From contig JAAWCJ010000006.1 of assembly GCA_022793195.1 (NCBI GenBank), positions 107,908 to 171,907 on the forward strand: a stretch of 64,000 nt of DNA, in the 5' to 3' direction. Source of the DNA: Lachnospiraceae bacterium (GTDB lineage: Bacteria; Bacillota; Clostridia; Lachnospirales; Lachnospiraceae). The position numbers and the translations under genes were made by a program. Below the pieces are notes generated by a model, which was not told the DNA's origin, did no database searches, and worked only from the letters and a program-made list of their open reading frames with translations. Below, one piece after another: positions 23,981 to 33,053 of this stretch (positions are counted from its first letter, which is position 1; each line of letters starts with the position of its first letter).

Positions 23981-26632
23981 TTATTTCCATCTGTTTTTCA
24001 AACTGTTCTGCAGCCTGTAGAGGGTATTGAGGGCGTCAATGGGAGTCATGGCCGAAAGCTCCATGGCTTCCAGTTCTTTTAAAATATCATCGTCTTTTAC
24101 CGTATCAAACAGACTCATCTGCTTTAAATCCACCTCATCTAACCGCGGTACATGGGGCTTTGCGGCTTTCACAGCTCCGGCGATTTCCCTGGAACGGACA
24201 GAAATATCCGCATCCGCCAACTCTTCGGCCAGTTCTTTTGCCCTGACAAGCACGGCTTCCGGCACTCCCGCCAGTTTTGCCACCTGAATTCCGTAGCTTT
24301 TGTCTGCACCGCCCTTTACGATCTTTCGCAGGAATACAATGTCATCCCCCATTTCCTTCACGGCAATGCAGTAATTATTGACGCCTTTGATGGAACCTTC
24401 CAGCTCCGTAAGTTCGTGGTAGTGGGTGGCAAACAATGTCTTCGCTCCCAAAATTTTTGTATTGGAAATGTATTCAATCACTGCCCAGGCAATGGAAAGG
24501 CCGTCAAAGGTACTGGTTCCCCTTCCGATTTCGTCGAGAATCAAAAGGCTGTTTCTGGTGGCATTTCGTAAAATATTGGCCACCTCCGTCATTTCCACCA
24601 TAAAAGTACTCTGGCCGCTGGCCAAATCATCTGAAGCGCCGACCCTGGTGAAAATCCTGTCGCAGATTCCGATATTGGCTGAGGCTGCCGGCACAAAGCT
24701 TCCAATCTGCGCCATCAGGCAGATTAAAGCTGTCTGGCGCATATAAGTGGATTTTCCCGCCATATTGGGGCCGGTAATCACAGACAGCCTGTTATGGCCG
24801 TTATCCAGATATGTATCATTGGCAATGAACAAATCGTCCCGCATCATTCGCTCCACCACCGGATGGCGGCCGTCCTTTATATCAATCACGCCCTTTTCAT
24901 TGATTTTCGGGCGGACATAATTATTTTTTGTGGCTGCCACGGAAAGGGAGGTAAGAACATCAATCCATGCAATACAGTGGGCTGTTTTCTGGATTCTGAC
25001 CACCTGCCCGGCGATATCGTCCCGAACCTGGCAGAACAAGTCATATTCCAGGGCAAATAGCTTGTCCTCGGCGCCTAAGATAATCTCTTCCAGTTTCTTT
25101 AATTCATCGGTGGTAAACCGTTCCGAACCGGTCAGCGTCTGTTTACGCACATAATGTGCCGGCACCATGGAGAGAAAGGAATTGGTCACTTCCAGATAGT
25201 ACCCAAACACTTTATTGTACTTAATCCGAAGATTTTTGATCCCCGTCTCTTCCCTCTCTTTTGCCTCCAGCTGCGTAAGCCATGTTTTCCCCTCTGTCTT
25301 CGCCTTTCGGAGTTTGTCGGCCTCTTCGTGGAATCCGTCTTTAATCAGGCCTCCTTCCCGAATCACAAGAGGAGGGTCGTCCACAATGGCTTTCTCGATG
25401 AGTCCTGCCAAGTCCTCAAGAACATCCAGATTTTCACAAAGCTCCTCCAGCAAAGGAGCACGAAACTCCTTCAGCAGGTTCTTAATATGAGGAAGCATCT
25501 GAAGGGAATTTTTAAAAGAAATCAAATCCCTAGCATTGGCCGACTTATAAGAAATCCGTCCCATCAGCCGCTCCAGGTCATAAATGGGGTTCAGATACTC
25601 GGTCAATTCCTCCCTGGTAATATAAGCGCCATTTAACTCCTCCACAGCATCCTGGCGGCGCAGAATTTCTTCCCTGTCAATCAACGGCTGTTCGAGGAAA
25701 CTGCGAAGAAGCCTGGCGCCCATGGCCGTCCTGGTTTTATCGAGAACCCACAGAAGACTCCCCCTCTTTTGTTTTTCCCGGAGAGTCTCCAGCAATTCCA
25801 GGTTTCTTCTGGTGGAGGTGTCGATCAGCATATATTTCCCGGAGCGGTAAGGCGTCAGCTTTGTAATATGCCCCAAAGAATTTTTCTGGGTCTCTAAAAG
25901 ATAAAGAAGCTGTGCGCCTGCAGCCACCAGTCCGATTTTGTAATCATCAAGCCCCAGACCGGAAAGCCGTTCCACATGGAAATGTCCCTTCAAGGTATCC
26001 TCACAAGTCTCCCCATCAAAATAACGGTTTTCCAGAGACGTAATCAGGACATTCACCCTCCCTTTGAGGGCCTCCAAATCAACGCCCGACATATAAAAGG
26101 CTTCATTACAGATAATTTCCGAAGGCGTATACTTATAGATTTCATCCAGAAGGGCCCGGATAGTGGAGAGCTCCGTCACCAGAAATTCCCCTGTGGTGAT
26201 ATCTGATACAGCCACGCCAAAAGATTTTGCCAGATATACAATACACATCAGGTAATTGTTTTTTGTCTCATCCAAAGCCTGGCTGTCTAACAGCGTACCT
26301 GGCGTCACAATCCTTATGACTTCCCGTTTTACAAGTCCTTTTGCCATCTTTGGATCTTCCATCTGTTCCGCAATGGCCACTTTATAGCCCTTTTGTACCA
26401 GACGGCTTAAATACGTATCCAGCGCATGGTAAGGGACGCCGCACATGGGTGCCCGTTCAGGAAGTCCACATTCCTTTCCTGTCAGGGTAAGCTCCAGCTC
26501 CCTGGAGACCGTTTTCGCATCTTCAAAAAACATTTCATAGAAATCTCCCAGACGGTAAAAAAGAATACAGCCGGGATATTGTTTTTTCGTCTCCATATAC
26601 TGCTGCATCATTGGTGATAATTGCCCTGCCAC
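23981..26632 (-). CDS. mutS: DNA mismatch repair protein MutS
   Basis: The 883-residue protein has the mismatch-reading motif (GDFYEMFFEDA, about 28-38), core and clamp domains, and the ATPase domain with GPNMAGKST (about 619-627), the SxxxxD-type signature region GQSTFMVEM and LDEIGRGTSTFDG Walker B. It appears to start with GTG at 26632 (GAGAGG upstream). The 3' neighbour is mutL. Confidence 0.97.
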   Translation of the reverse strand: MAGQLSPMMQQYMETKKQYPGCILFYRLGDFYEMFFEDAKTVSRELELTLTGKECGLPERAPMCGVPYHALDTYLSRLVQKGYKVAIAEQMEDPKMAKGLVKREVIRIVTPGTLLDSQALDETKNNYLMCIVYLAKSFGVAVSDITTGEFLVTELSTIRALLDEIYKYTPSEIICNEAFYMSGVDLEALKGRVNVLITSLENRYFDGETCEDTLKGHFHVERLSGLGLDDYKIGLVAAGAQLLYLLETQKNSLGHITKLTPYRSGKYMLIDTSTRRNLELLETLREKQKRGSLLWVLDKTRTAMGARLLRSFLEQPLIDREEILRRQDAVEELNGAYITREELTEYLNPIYDLERLMGRISYKSANARDLISFKNSLQMLPHIKNLLKEFRAPLLEELCENLDVLEDLAGLIEKAIVDDPPLVIREGGLIKDGFHEEADKLRKAKTEGKTWLTQLEAKEREETGIKNLRIKYNKVFGYYLEVTNSFLSMVPAHYVRKQTLTGSERFTTDELKKLEEIILGAEDKLFALEYDLFCQVRDDIAGQVVRIQKTAHCIAWIDVLTSLSVAATKNNYVRPKINEKGVIDIKDGRHPVVERMMRDDLFIANDTYLDNGHNRLSVITGPNMAGKSTYMRQTALICLMAQIGSFVPAASANIGICDRIFTRVGASDDLASGQSTFMVEMTEVANILRNATRNSLLILDEIGRGTSTFDGLSIAWAVIEYISNTKILGAKTLFATHYHELTELEGSIKGVNNYCIAVKEMGDDIVFLRKIVKGGADKSYGIQVAKLAGVPEAVLVRAKELAEELADADISVRSREIAGAVKAAKPHVPRLDEVDLKQMSLFDTVKDDDILKELEAMELSAMTPIDALNTLYRLQNSLKNRWK

Positions 26633-26674
26633 GTATTTAACCTCTCTGTTCTGTAATCTGCCATTAAATTCCGG

Positions 26675-27685
26675 TCAGGGATTTTCTCCCTGGTAATAGA
26701 CAATTTTATTGTGAACCGGATAATCTTCAAAAAATTCCGCCAACGTCGGACGCTCCTCCGATGCCGGGTCATGAATCAGAAAATCGGAAGCCTTAAGCTC
26801 AGTCCCATCCCCCGTATAACCGTTAATCAGCACCCAGTGGGGATGTCCGTCTTCTTTGAAACCGCCAATCAACACAGGGATTCCTTCTTGAAGTTTAAGG
26901 AGAGATACTTCAAGATAATTGGAATCCCAGTTTTGTTCATAAACTTTGGGAAATCCCAGGTTCCCTTCTTCATTATAGAAAAGCCTTTCCGCCATGCCGT
27001 CCGGCGTGGTGGGCGTCCCCTCCAGATAGGAATAAGACATGGCCAGGCAGGAGGTGGCGCATCCGGCGGACGCGATTGTTTCATAGCTTTCTCCCAGGGA
27101 AAGCTCTCCCCACCGGGGATCCTGCTGTTTATAATCCGGAGTATCTAAAAAAACTCTTCCGTCGGAAGGCGGCGTTTCTGAAAGTTCCTCTATGACACAG
27201 TAACCTTCCACTGTTTCCGCCGAATGAGGTTTTCTGTAGTGGACACGCACGTAGCCGGTATTTTCCTTCCAGAAAACCTGTATGGCGTCTCCATAGGAAA
27301 TACGCGCCACTACGGGATCTTCTGCCGTAGGTCCGCTTCTGATATTCAGAAGGCCAAAGTATGCGCAGTACATGGTATCCCCTTCTGAAAAACGTTTGTA
27401 AGGAAACTTGTCTCCTTCGTCAACCTCCATTCCTTTATATGCGCCGGGAAGATGGCAGGACAGATAAAGGGAACGGCCATTCCCCTGTACAAAAGGAATT
27501 TCCTTCCTGAAACCGACACTTTTTCCCGGAACCGGAAATAATCCCCAGGCAAGGAGCATAAGACAGACGAAGACCACCACTACCAGAGAAACAATCATGA
27601 TTGTTTCTTTTTTGTCTTTCTTGTCCTGAAATTTCTTCCGGATATTTTTTCTTTTTTCTGCAAAGGAATGAATCTGTATATCCAT
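26675..27685 (-). CDS. Membrane-anchored SH3 and C39-like cysteine peptidase
   Basis: The 336-residue protein has a cytoplasmic basic start, one membrane segment (about 29-52), an SH3-like domain (LNIRSGPTAEDPVVARISYGD, about 112-132) and a peptidase C39-like (C39_2) domain with catalytic Cys in SAGCATSC (about 208) and His in HPHWVLINGYTG (about 285). It would act outside the cell, probably on wall peptides or secreted proteins; the target is unknown. It is inserted between miaB and mutS, 11 bases after miaB, with GGGGGAGG at the start. Confidence 0.85.
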   Translation of the reverse strand: MDIQIHSFAEKRKNIRKKFQDKKDKKETIMIVSLVVVVFVCLMLLAWGLFPVPGKSVGFRKEIPFVQGNGRSLYLSCHLPGAYKGMEVDEGDKFPYKRFSEGDTMYCAYFGLLNIRSGPTAEDPVVARISYGDAIQVFWKENTGYVRVHYRKPHSAETVEGYCVIEELSETPPSDGRVFLDTPDYKQQDPRWGELSLGESYETIASAGCATSCLAMSYSYLEGTPTTPDGMAERLFYNEEGNLGFPKVYEQNWDSNYLEVSLLKLQEGIPVLIGGFKEDGHPHWVLINGYTGDGTELKASDFLIHDPASEERPTLAEFFEDYPVHNKIVYYQGENP

Positions 27686-27696
27686 AATCCTCCCCC

Positions 27697-29130
27697 TTAC
27701 GGAAGCTTTTTCCCCATGTAATAAAAACCTTTTGATTCCAAAAGCTTAACCGGTATAAGCTTTCCGATATCGGAAGAATCCCCCGGGATATGAACCATAA
27801 TATTGTTGCTTAAACGGCCGGTCACCATGGAAGGGTCATGGCTGTCCATCCCTTCGATCAAAGCTGTCATAGTTTTTCCCACATCTTTTTTGCACATTTC
27901 GGCAGATATGTTCTGCACTTCTGTGAGAAGCCTGTCAAAACGGGGCTTTACGATCTCCTCCGGCACCTGGTTTTCCATGGCGGCCGCAGGTGTACCGGTC
28001 CGTTTGGAATAAATAAATGTAAAGGCGCTGTCATAACGCACCCGGCGCACCACATCCAGCGTTTCCTCAAAGTCTTCTTCTGTTTCGCCGGGAAAGCCCA
28101 CGATAATATCCGTTGTCAGAGAGAGGTCCGGAATTTCTCTTTTGATCTTTTCTACGAGGGCTAAATACTGTTCCTTGTCATAAACACGGTTCATCTGCTT
28201 TAAAATCCGGGAGCTTCCCGACTGAAGCGGTAAATGCAGATGACGGCAGATTTTGGGACAGTCCCGCATGGTTTCAATCAGTTCGTCTGACAAATCTTTG
28301 GGGTGGGATGTCATAAAGCGAATCCGTTCCAACCCTTCGATTTCTGCCACCTGTTTTAAAAGCTTTGCAAAAGACGTGGGCTTCTCCAAAGTTTTTCCGT
28401 AAGAATTGACATTCTGTCCCAGGAGCATGACTTCCACCACTCCATCTTTTACCAATCCCCGGATCTCCTGAACAATATCCTCCGGATTCCTGCTCCTCTC
28501 CCGTCCTCTCACATAAGGGACGATGCAGTAACTGCAGAAGTTGTTGCAGCCATACATGATATTGACGCCGGATTTGAAAGAATACTTTCGTTTAGCCGGA
28601 AGGTCTTCCACAATCTTGTCGGTCCCATCCCAGATGTCAATGACCATCCGCCCTTCCGTATAACAAAGAAATAAAAGCTCTGCCAGACGGAAAATATTGT
28701 GGGTGCCAAAGATCAGATCCACAAACCGGTAACTTTTTTTGATTTTTTCAATGACGGAGGCTTCCTGCATCATACAGCCGCAAAGGGCAATGGTCATATG
28801 GGGGTTTTTCTGCTTCAGGCTGTTTAAATAGCCAAGCCTCCCATAAACCCTCTGATTTGCATTGTCCCTGACAGTGCAGGTGTTATAAAGGACAAAATCG
28901 GAATTTTCCTCTTCGGAAGGTTTAAATCCTGCCTGTTCCAGGATTCCCATAAGCTTCTCCGAATCTTTCGCATTCATCTGACAGCCAAAGGTTTTAATGC
29001 AAGCCGTGAGGGGTCGGCCGTATTCTATACTTTTTTCACGGACCATCTCCTTTAACCGCTCCATAAAATACTGCTGGCGGAAAGGCTCTTCCACAGGCGC
29101 TTCTACCGGATACTTTTCCCACTGCTCCAC
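27697..29130 (-). CDS. miaB: tRNA-2-methylthio-N6-dimethylallyladenosine synthase
   Basis: MiaB is a radical-SAM methylthiotransferase acting on i6A37. The N-terminal UPF0004 domain has CIKTFGCQMN with Cys ligands, the radical SAM motif is CNNFCSYC (CxxxCxxC, about 190) and a TRAM domain is C-terminal. I take the GTG at 29130, 8 bases after AAAGGAG, giving 477 residues; an upstream GTG at 29148 overlaps the proA stop. Confidence 0.95.
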   Translation of the reverse strand: MEQWEKYPVEAPVEEPFRQQYFMERLKEMVREKSIEYGRPLTACIKTFGCQMNAKDSEKLMGILEQAGFKPSEEENSDFVLYNTCTVRDNANQRVYGRLGYLNSLKQKNPHMTIALCGCMMQEASVIEKIKKSYRFVDLIFGTHNIFRLAELLFLCYTEGRMVIDIWDGTDKIVEDLPAKRKYSFKSGVNIMYGCNNFCSYCIVPYVRGRERSRNPEDIVQEIRGLVKDGVVEVMLLGQNVNSYGKTLEKPTSFAKLLKQVAEIEGLERIRFMTSHPKDLSDELIETMRDCPKICRHLHLPLQSGSSRILKQMNRVYDKEQYLALVEKIKREIPDLSLTTDIIVGFPGETEEDFEETLDVVRRVRYDSAFTFIYSKRTGTPAAAMENQVPEEIVKPRFDRLLTEVQNISAEMCKKDVGKTMTALIEGMDSHDPSMVTGRLSNNIMVHIPGDSSDIGKLIPVKLLESKGFYYMGKKLP

Positions 29131-29144
29131 TTGGAAAACTCCTT

Positions 29145-30395
29145 TCACGGGCGTACCTGCCCGTTTCCGTAAATAATATATTTTGTCGTCGTGAGGGCTT
29201 TTAACCCCATGGGACCTCTGGCATGGAGCTTCTGGGTACTGATTCCAATCTCCGCCCCGAAGCCAAACTCAAAGCCGTCGGTGAAACGTGTTGACGCGTT
29301 GACATAAACTGCAGCTGCATCCACTTCATCCAGGAATTTCTGTGCGTTTGCATAACTTTCCGTGATAATGGCTTCCGAATGTTTTGTATTGTAACGATTG
29401 ATATGGGCAATGGCCTCTTCCAGGGAATCCACTGTCTTGGCCGACAGGATATAATCCAGATATTCTTTCCCCCAGTCTTCCGAAGAAGCCTTTACCGCCT
29501 CCGGCACCAGGGCACATACCGTCTCATCCCCACGGATCTCCACATGTTTCTCCGAAAGCCTCCCTGAAAGCACTTTCCAAAGCTTCTCAGAAACATTTTT
29601 GTGGATCAGCAAAGATTCACAGGCGTTGCAGACGCCGATCCGCTGGGTTTTTGCATTGAGGATAATATCTGCCGCCATGGCGAGGTCGGCGCTTTCATCC
29701 ACAAAGATATGGCAGTTGCCCGTCCCCGTTTCGATGACAGGAACCGTACTGTTTTCCACAACGGTACGAATCAGTCCCGCTCCGCCTCTTGGAATCAGCA
29801 CGTCAATATATCCGTTCATCCTCATAAGGGCTTTCGCTACTTCTCTGTCTGTGGTTTCCACCAGCTGAACGGCGTCCCCTGGAAGGCCGCTGTCTAAGAG
29901 GGCTTTTCTGATGGCGGCAGCAATGGCCATATTGGATTTGATGGCATCACTTCCCCCCTTTAGAATCACTGCATTTCCCGCTTTAAAACAAAGGCCAAAA
30001 GCGTCGGCCGTCACATTGGGGCGGGATTCATAAATGATTCCAACGACGCCTAAAGGTACTCTTTTTTCTCCGATGACAAGGCCGTTTGGCCTTTTTTTCA
30101 TGGAAAGGACTTCCCCCACCGGATCATCCAGTGCCGCAACTTGTGAAAGTCCGTCGGCCATGGCGTCAATCCTGTCTTTTGTCAGGCGCAGCCTGTCTAA
30201 AAGCCCTTCATGCATACCGCGCTTTCTTCCGGCCTCCATATCTTCTTCATTGGCGGCTAAAATTTTGTCTGTATCCCTGCGAAGCGCCTCTCCTGCCGCC
30301 AAAAGCCCCTTATTTTTCTCTGCAACACTTAACTTTCCAAGGAAGAAGGCCGCCTCCCGTGCCCGTTCCCCCATTTTTTTAAGTTCGTCCATCAT
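29145..30395 (-). CDS. proA: Glutamate-5-semialdehyde dehydrogenase (gamma-glutamyl phosphate reductase)
   Basis: ProA makes glutamate semialdehyde, the second step to proline. The 416-residue protein has the ALDH-fold with the catalytic Cys in [15 protein letters not shown] and conserved VPRGGAGLI / [16 protein letters not shown] stretches. It overlaps the folate cyclo-ligase gene by four bases. ProB, its partner, is first in the same series but separated by three unrelated genes. Confidence 0.97.
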   Translation of the reverse strand: MMDELKKMGERAREAAFFLGKLSVAEKNKGLLAAGEALRRDTDKILAANEEDMEAGRKRGMHEGLLDRLRLTKDRIDAMADGLSQVAALDDPVGEVLSMKKRPNGLVIGEKRVPLGVVGIIYESRPNVTADAFGLCFKAGNAVILKGGSDAIKSNMAIAAAIRKALLDSGLPGDAVQLVETTDREVAKALMRMNGYIDVLIPRGGAGLIRTVVENSTVPVIETGTGNCHIFVDESADLAMAADIILNAKTQRIGVCNACESLLIHKNVSEKLWKVLSGRLSEKHVEIRGDETVCALVPEAVKASSEDWGKEYLDYILSAKTVDSLEEAIAHINRYNTKHSEAIITESYANAQKFLDEVDAAAVYVNASTRFTDGFEFGFGAEIGISTQKLHARGPMGLKALTTTKYIIYGNGQVRP

Positions 30396-30955
30396 TCTTT
30401 CCCCCCAAGACGGCTGATTCCCACTTCCGTAATCAACACGGAAGGCCGGATATCAAATTCTTCAAAAGGTACTGCCTCAAACATCTGGCACTCATAAGCC
30501 AGCGCCACGGTCCGAAGCTTTGGGTGTTTTTCCAGATACCGGTCATAAAACCCGCCTCCATAACCCACCCGGTGATGGGCGCGGTCAAAAGCCACACCCG
30601 GCATAAGGAAGAGAGCTTCTTCCTCGATTGCTTTCAAAAGTCCTGTTTTCGGCTCCCTGATACCAAAATAGCCAGGTTCCAGATCAGCCTGTGCCGTAAT
30701 ATAATAAAAGTCCATATCTTTCCCGTCCACTCTTGGGACGGCTACGCGTTTTCCATCCTTCATGGCCCGCTCCATAATGGGCCAGGTGAATACCTCATGA
30801 TTATAGTCCACATAGCAATAGATGACATCCGCCTCTTTATATTCCGGCAGAGAACATACATAAGAACAGATTTTTTCACTGGCGGCCCGCTCTTTCTCCG
30901 GGAGAAGGGACTGCCTTCTCTCTTTTACCATCCGCCTGATTTCTTTTTTTGTCAT
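30392..30955 (-). CDS. 5-formyltetrahydrofolate cyclo-ligase
   Basis: The 187-residue enzyme converts 5-formyl-THF to 5,10-methenyl-THF with ATP. The C-terminal signature [23 protein letters not shown] is intact. ATGA overlaps tie it to DUF896 upstream and proA downstream. It complements the fhs-fchA-folD one-carbon genes at the right end of the window. Confidence 0.95.
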   Translation of the reverse strand: MTKKEIRRMVKERRQSLLPEKERAASEKICSYVCSLPEYKEADVIYCYVDYNHEVFTWPIMERAMKDGKRVAVPRVDGKDMDFYYITAQADLEPGYFGIREPKTGLLKAIEEEALFLMPGVAFDRAHHRVGYGGGFYDRYLEKHPKLRTVALAYECQMFEAVPFEEFDIRPSVLITEVGISRLGGKE

Positions 30956-31185
30956 GAGTCTTTTTTCCTTCTTCCCTTTCTCTCCGCCACTTTTTTAAGT
31001 TCTGTCACCGTACCGTCCGCCTCCAGGATACTGACATTATCCAGAGTACCTCTCAGGTTCTTCCTGATGGCCAGGATATATTCCTGCCTCAGCTTCGCCT
31101 GCTCAGCTTTTTCCTCTTCTGTAAGCCCTTCTCCTTTGGATTTATGGTACAATTCATTGATTCTTTGAATATCTTTCTCTGTCAT
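30952..31185 (-). CDS. DUF896 family protein
   Basis: The 77-residue protein matches the DUF896 (YnzC/YlaN-like) helical-hairpin family: RINELYHKSKGEGLTEEEKAEQAKLRQEYI. In B. subtilis a relative lies in the SOS-linked yneA operon, but function is unknown. Its position in a tight ATGA-overlap chain with the patatin and folate genes gives no clear hint. Confidence 0.9.
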   Translation of the reverse strand: MTEKDIQRINELYHKSKGEGLTEEEKAEQAKLRQEYILAIRKNLRGTLDNVSILEADGTVTELKKVAERKGRRKKDS

Positions 31186-32075
31186 GTCCGCTCCTCACTC
31201 TTTTCTCCCTTTAAGCTGCCGGAATCCGCCTCCATATATTGAAGAAGTTCTTTGTAACGCCCTTCCATCACCTCATATCCATGGCGGTAAAAATCATCCA
31301 GGACTTCAGGGCGCTTTTCTGTCCTGGATACCACAGCCTTTTCAGGACGGATTACAAAAATGCGGCCATCTGCTTCCAGCCGGTCGATCAAGTCCATGGT
31401 CCGGTTATAGGTCACAGGGCGTCTGCACACGGTTTTTACAAGCAGGGGATATTCTTTATATGCAGCCTGATAAATGGCAGCCCCCTTTTTTGAGAGTTTT
31501 TTTCTGTAACCGGCATTTCTGGTCAGCACCACCACACATTTTTTGTACCCTTGCTTCAACATCCTGGCCACAGGAACAGAATCAGCCAGGCCTCCGTCCA
31601 TATAAGGGACGCCCTCAATCTCCACCATTTTAGTCACCACAGGCATACTGCAGGAAGCCCTGCAGATGGCCAGAAGCCGGTCCATGTCCTCTCTTTCATC
31701 CAGATATTCTGCCTTTCCTGTCAGACAGTTGGTCACTGCCAGCTCACATCGAATAGCTGAATGGCTGTAGGTTTCAAAATCAAAGGGGAACGTTTCTTTT
31801 GGATATTGATCAAAAATCATGTCCATATCAAAAAGGCTTCTTGTTTTCAGCGCCTTTTTGACATTCAGATAGCTGTTCTTTTTGTCAATGGGAATCATAC
31901 AGTTTCTTGTCCGTCCCGGCTGCCTGGACACATAATCAATGCCGTTACAAGCGCCGGCCGACACACCGATCACATAAGGCAGGTAAAGATCTTTCTCCAT
32001 CAGATAATCAAGGACGCCGGAGGTGAAAATCCCTCTGGTGGCCCCGCCTTCCAAAACAAGGCCTGTTTTTTTCAT
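31182..32075 (-). CDS. Patatin-like phospholipase family protein
   Basis: The 297-residue protein has all patatin motifs: oxyanion loop GGATRGIF (residues 9-16), nucleophile elbow GVSAG (about 38-42) and DGG (about 157-159). It is of the YjjU-like bacterial group, predicted serine esterase/lipase in the cytoplasm. Substrate unknown. It follows proB after 24 bases. Confidence 0.92.
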   Translation of the reverse strand: MKKTGLVLEGGATRGIFTSGVLDYLMEKDLYLPYVIGVSAGACNGIDYVSRQPGRTRNCMIPIDKKNSYLNVKKALKTRSLFDMDMIFDQYPKETFPFDFETYSHSAIRCELAVTNCLTGKAEYLDEREDMDRLLAICRASCSMPVVTKMVEIEGVPYMDGGLADSVPVARMLKQGYKKCVVVLTRNAGYRKKLSKKGAAIYQAAYKEYPLLVKTVCRRPVTYNRTMDLIDRLEADGRIFVIRPEKAVVSRTEKRPEVLDDFYRHGYEVMEGRYKELLQYMEADSGSLKGEKSEERT

Positions 32076-32099
32076 AACTGTTTACTCCTCAATACAACC

Positions 32100-32942
32100 T
32101 CAATAGGCTGTCAAATATTCAATCAAGTCAAAATCCCTGTTTTTATGGGCCAGAAACAAAGTTCCGACGGGATCCCCATCCAGAACCCTGTATATATTTT
32201 CCACATCATCCCCGTTGGTGATTACCATATCAATTCCGGCATCCGTAGCCATCCTGGCGGCCACGATCTTGGCAGACATCCCTCCGGTGCCAACATTGCT
32301 CCCGGTACTGTCTTTTCCCATCTCCTGCAGATCATCGGTGATCTCTGCCACCTCATCAATGAAAGCGGCGTCGGGATTTTTCCTGGGGTCATCTTCATAC
32401 AAACCGTCGATATCAGAAAGGAGAATCAAAAGGTCTGCATGAATCACCGCCGCCACAATGGCAGAAAGGCGGTCATTATCCCCGAATTCGATTTCATGGG
32501 TCGCCACCGTATCATTTTCATTTACAATGGGAATCACGCCCATTTTCAAAAGTTCGTCAAAGGTATTTTCCGCGTTTCTTCTGGATTCCGGATTCAACAT
32601 GGTGGTCTTTGTCATCAGGATCTGAGCCACCACCTGATTGTATTCCGAAAAAAGCTTCTGGTAAGTCATCATCAGTTTTGCCTGTCCGATGGCCGCCAGG
32701 GCCTGCTTCACCGGGAGATGATCCGGCCGCTCCATATACCCCATGGTCTTCCGCCCCACGGCGCCGGCCCCGGAGCTGACCAACACCACTTCCATTCCCT
32801 GATTTCTCAGGTCACACAGTACCCTGGCCAGTTTTTCCACTTTATTCAGATTTAAGTATCCTGTATATTTATGCGTCAGTGAGGAGGAACCGATCTTCAC
32901 TACCACCCGCCTCTTCCCTGAAAGTCTTGTCTTTCTGTCCAT
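32100..32942 (-). CDS. proB: Glutamate 5-kinase (short form without PUA domain)
   Basis: ProB phosphorylates glutamate for proline synthesis. I start at ATG 32942 (AGAGGG upstream), giving 280 residues of amino-acid-kinase fold (VVVKIGSSSLT near 14-24, VSSGAGAVGRK, NENDTVAT, GTGGMSAKI). The roughly 95-residue C-terminal PUA domain of the E. coli enzyme is absent, as in many Clostridia. It heads the long gene series with its own promoter. Confidence 0.95.
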   Translation of the reverse strand: MDRKTRLSGKRRVVVKIGSSSLTHKYTGYLNLNKVEKLARVLCDLRNQGMEVVLVSSGAGAVGRKTMGYMERPDHLPVKQALAAIGQAKLMMTYQKLFSEYNQVVAQILMTKTTMLNPESRRNAENTFDELLKMGVIPIVNENDTVATHEIEFGDNDRLSAIVAAVIHADLLILLSDIDGLYEDDPRKNPDAAFIDEVAEITDDLQEMGKDSTGSNVGTGGMSAKIVAARMATDAGIDMVITNGDDVENIYRVLDGDPVGTLFLAHKNRDFDLIEYLTAY

Positions 32943-32997
32943 AAAAGCCCTCTTCTTAAACTTCCGGCAGCCCATAAAACGGCAGCCTAATATTTCT

Positions 32998-33026
32998 ATT
33001 TTACCAAATTCATCTTTGGTTGACAA
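32998..33026 (-). promoter_or_regulatory. Predicted promoter for the proB-led gene series
   Basis: TTGTCA (33021-33026) and TAAAAT (32998-33003) are 17 bases apart on the minus strand, with the start point near 32990 and a leader of about 50 bases. Confidence 0.6.
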
Positions 33027-33053
33027 GAGATCTGATCTTGGGTTTACGTATTT

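Noticed and set aside
33014..33040. AAGATCAGATCTCTT hairpin as a terminator after the FAD enzyme gene.
   Set aside because: Only about 5 bp of stem and no T-run; it also overlaps the proB promoter.
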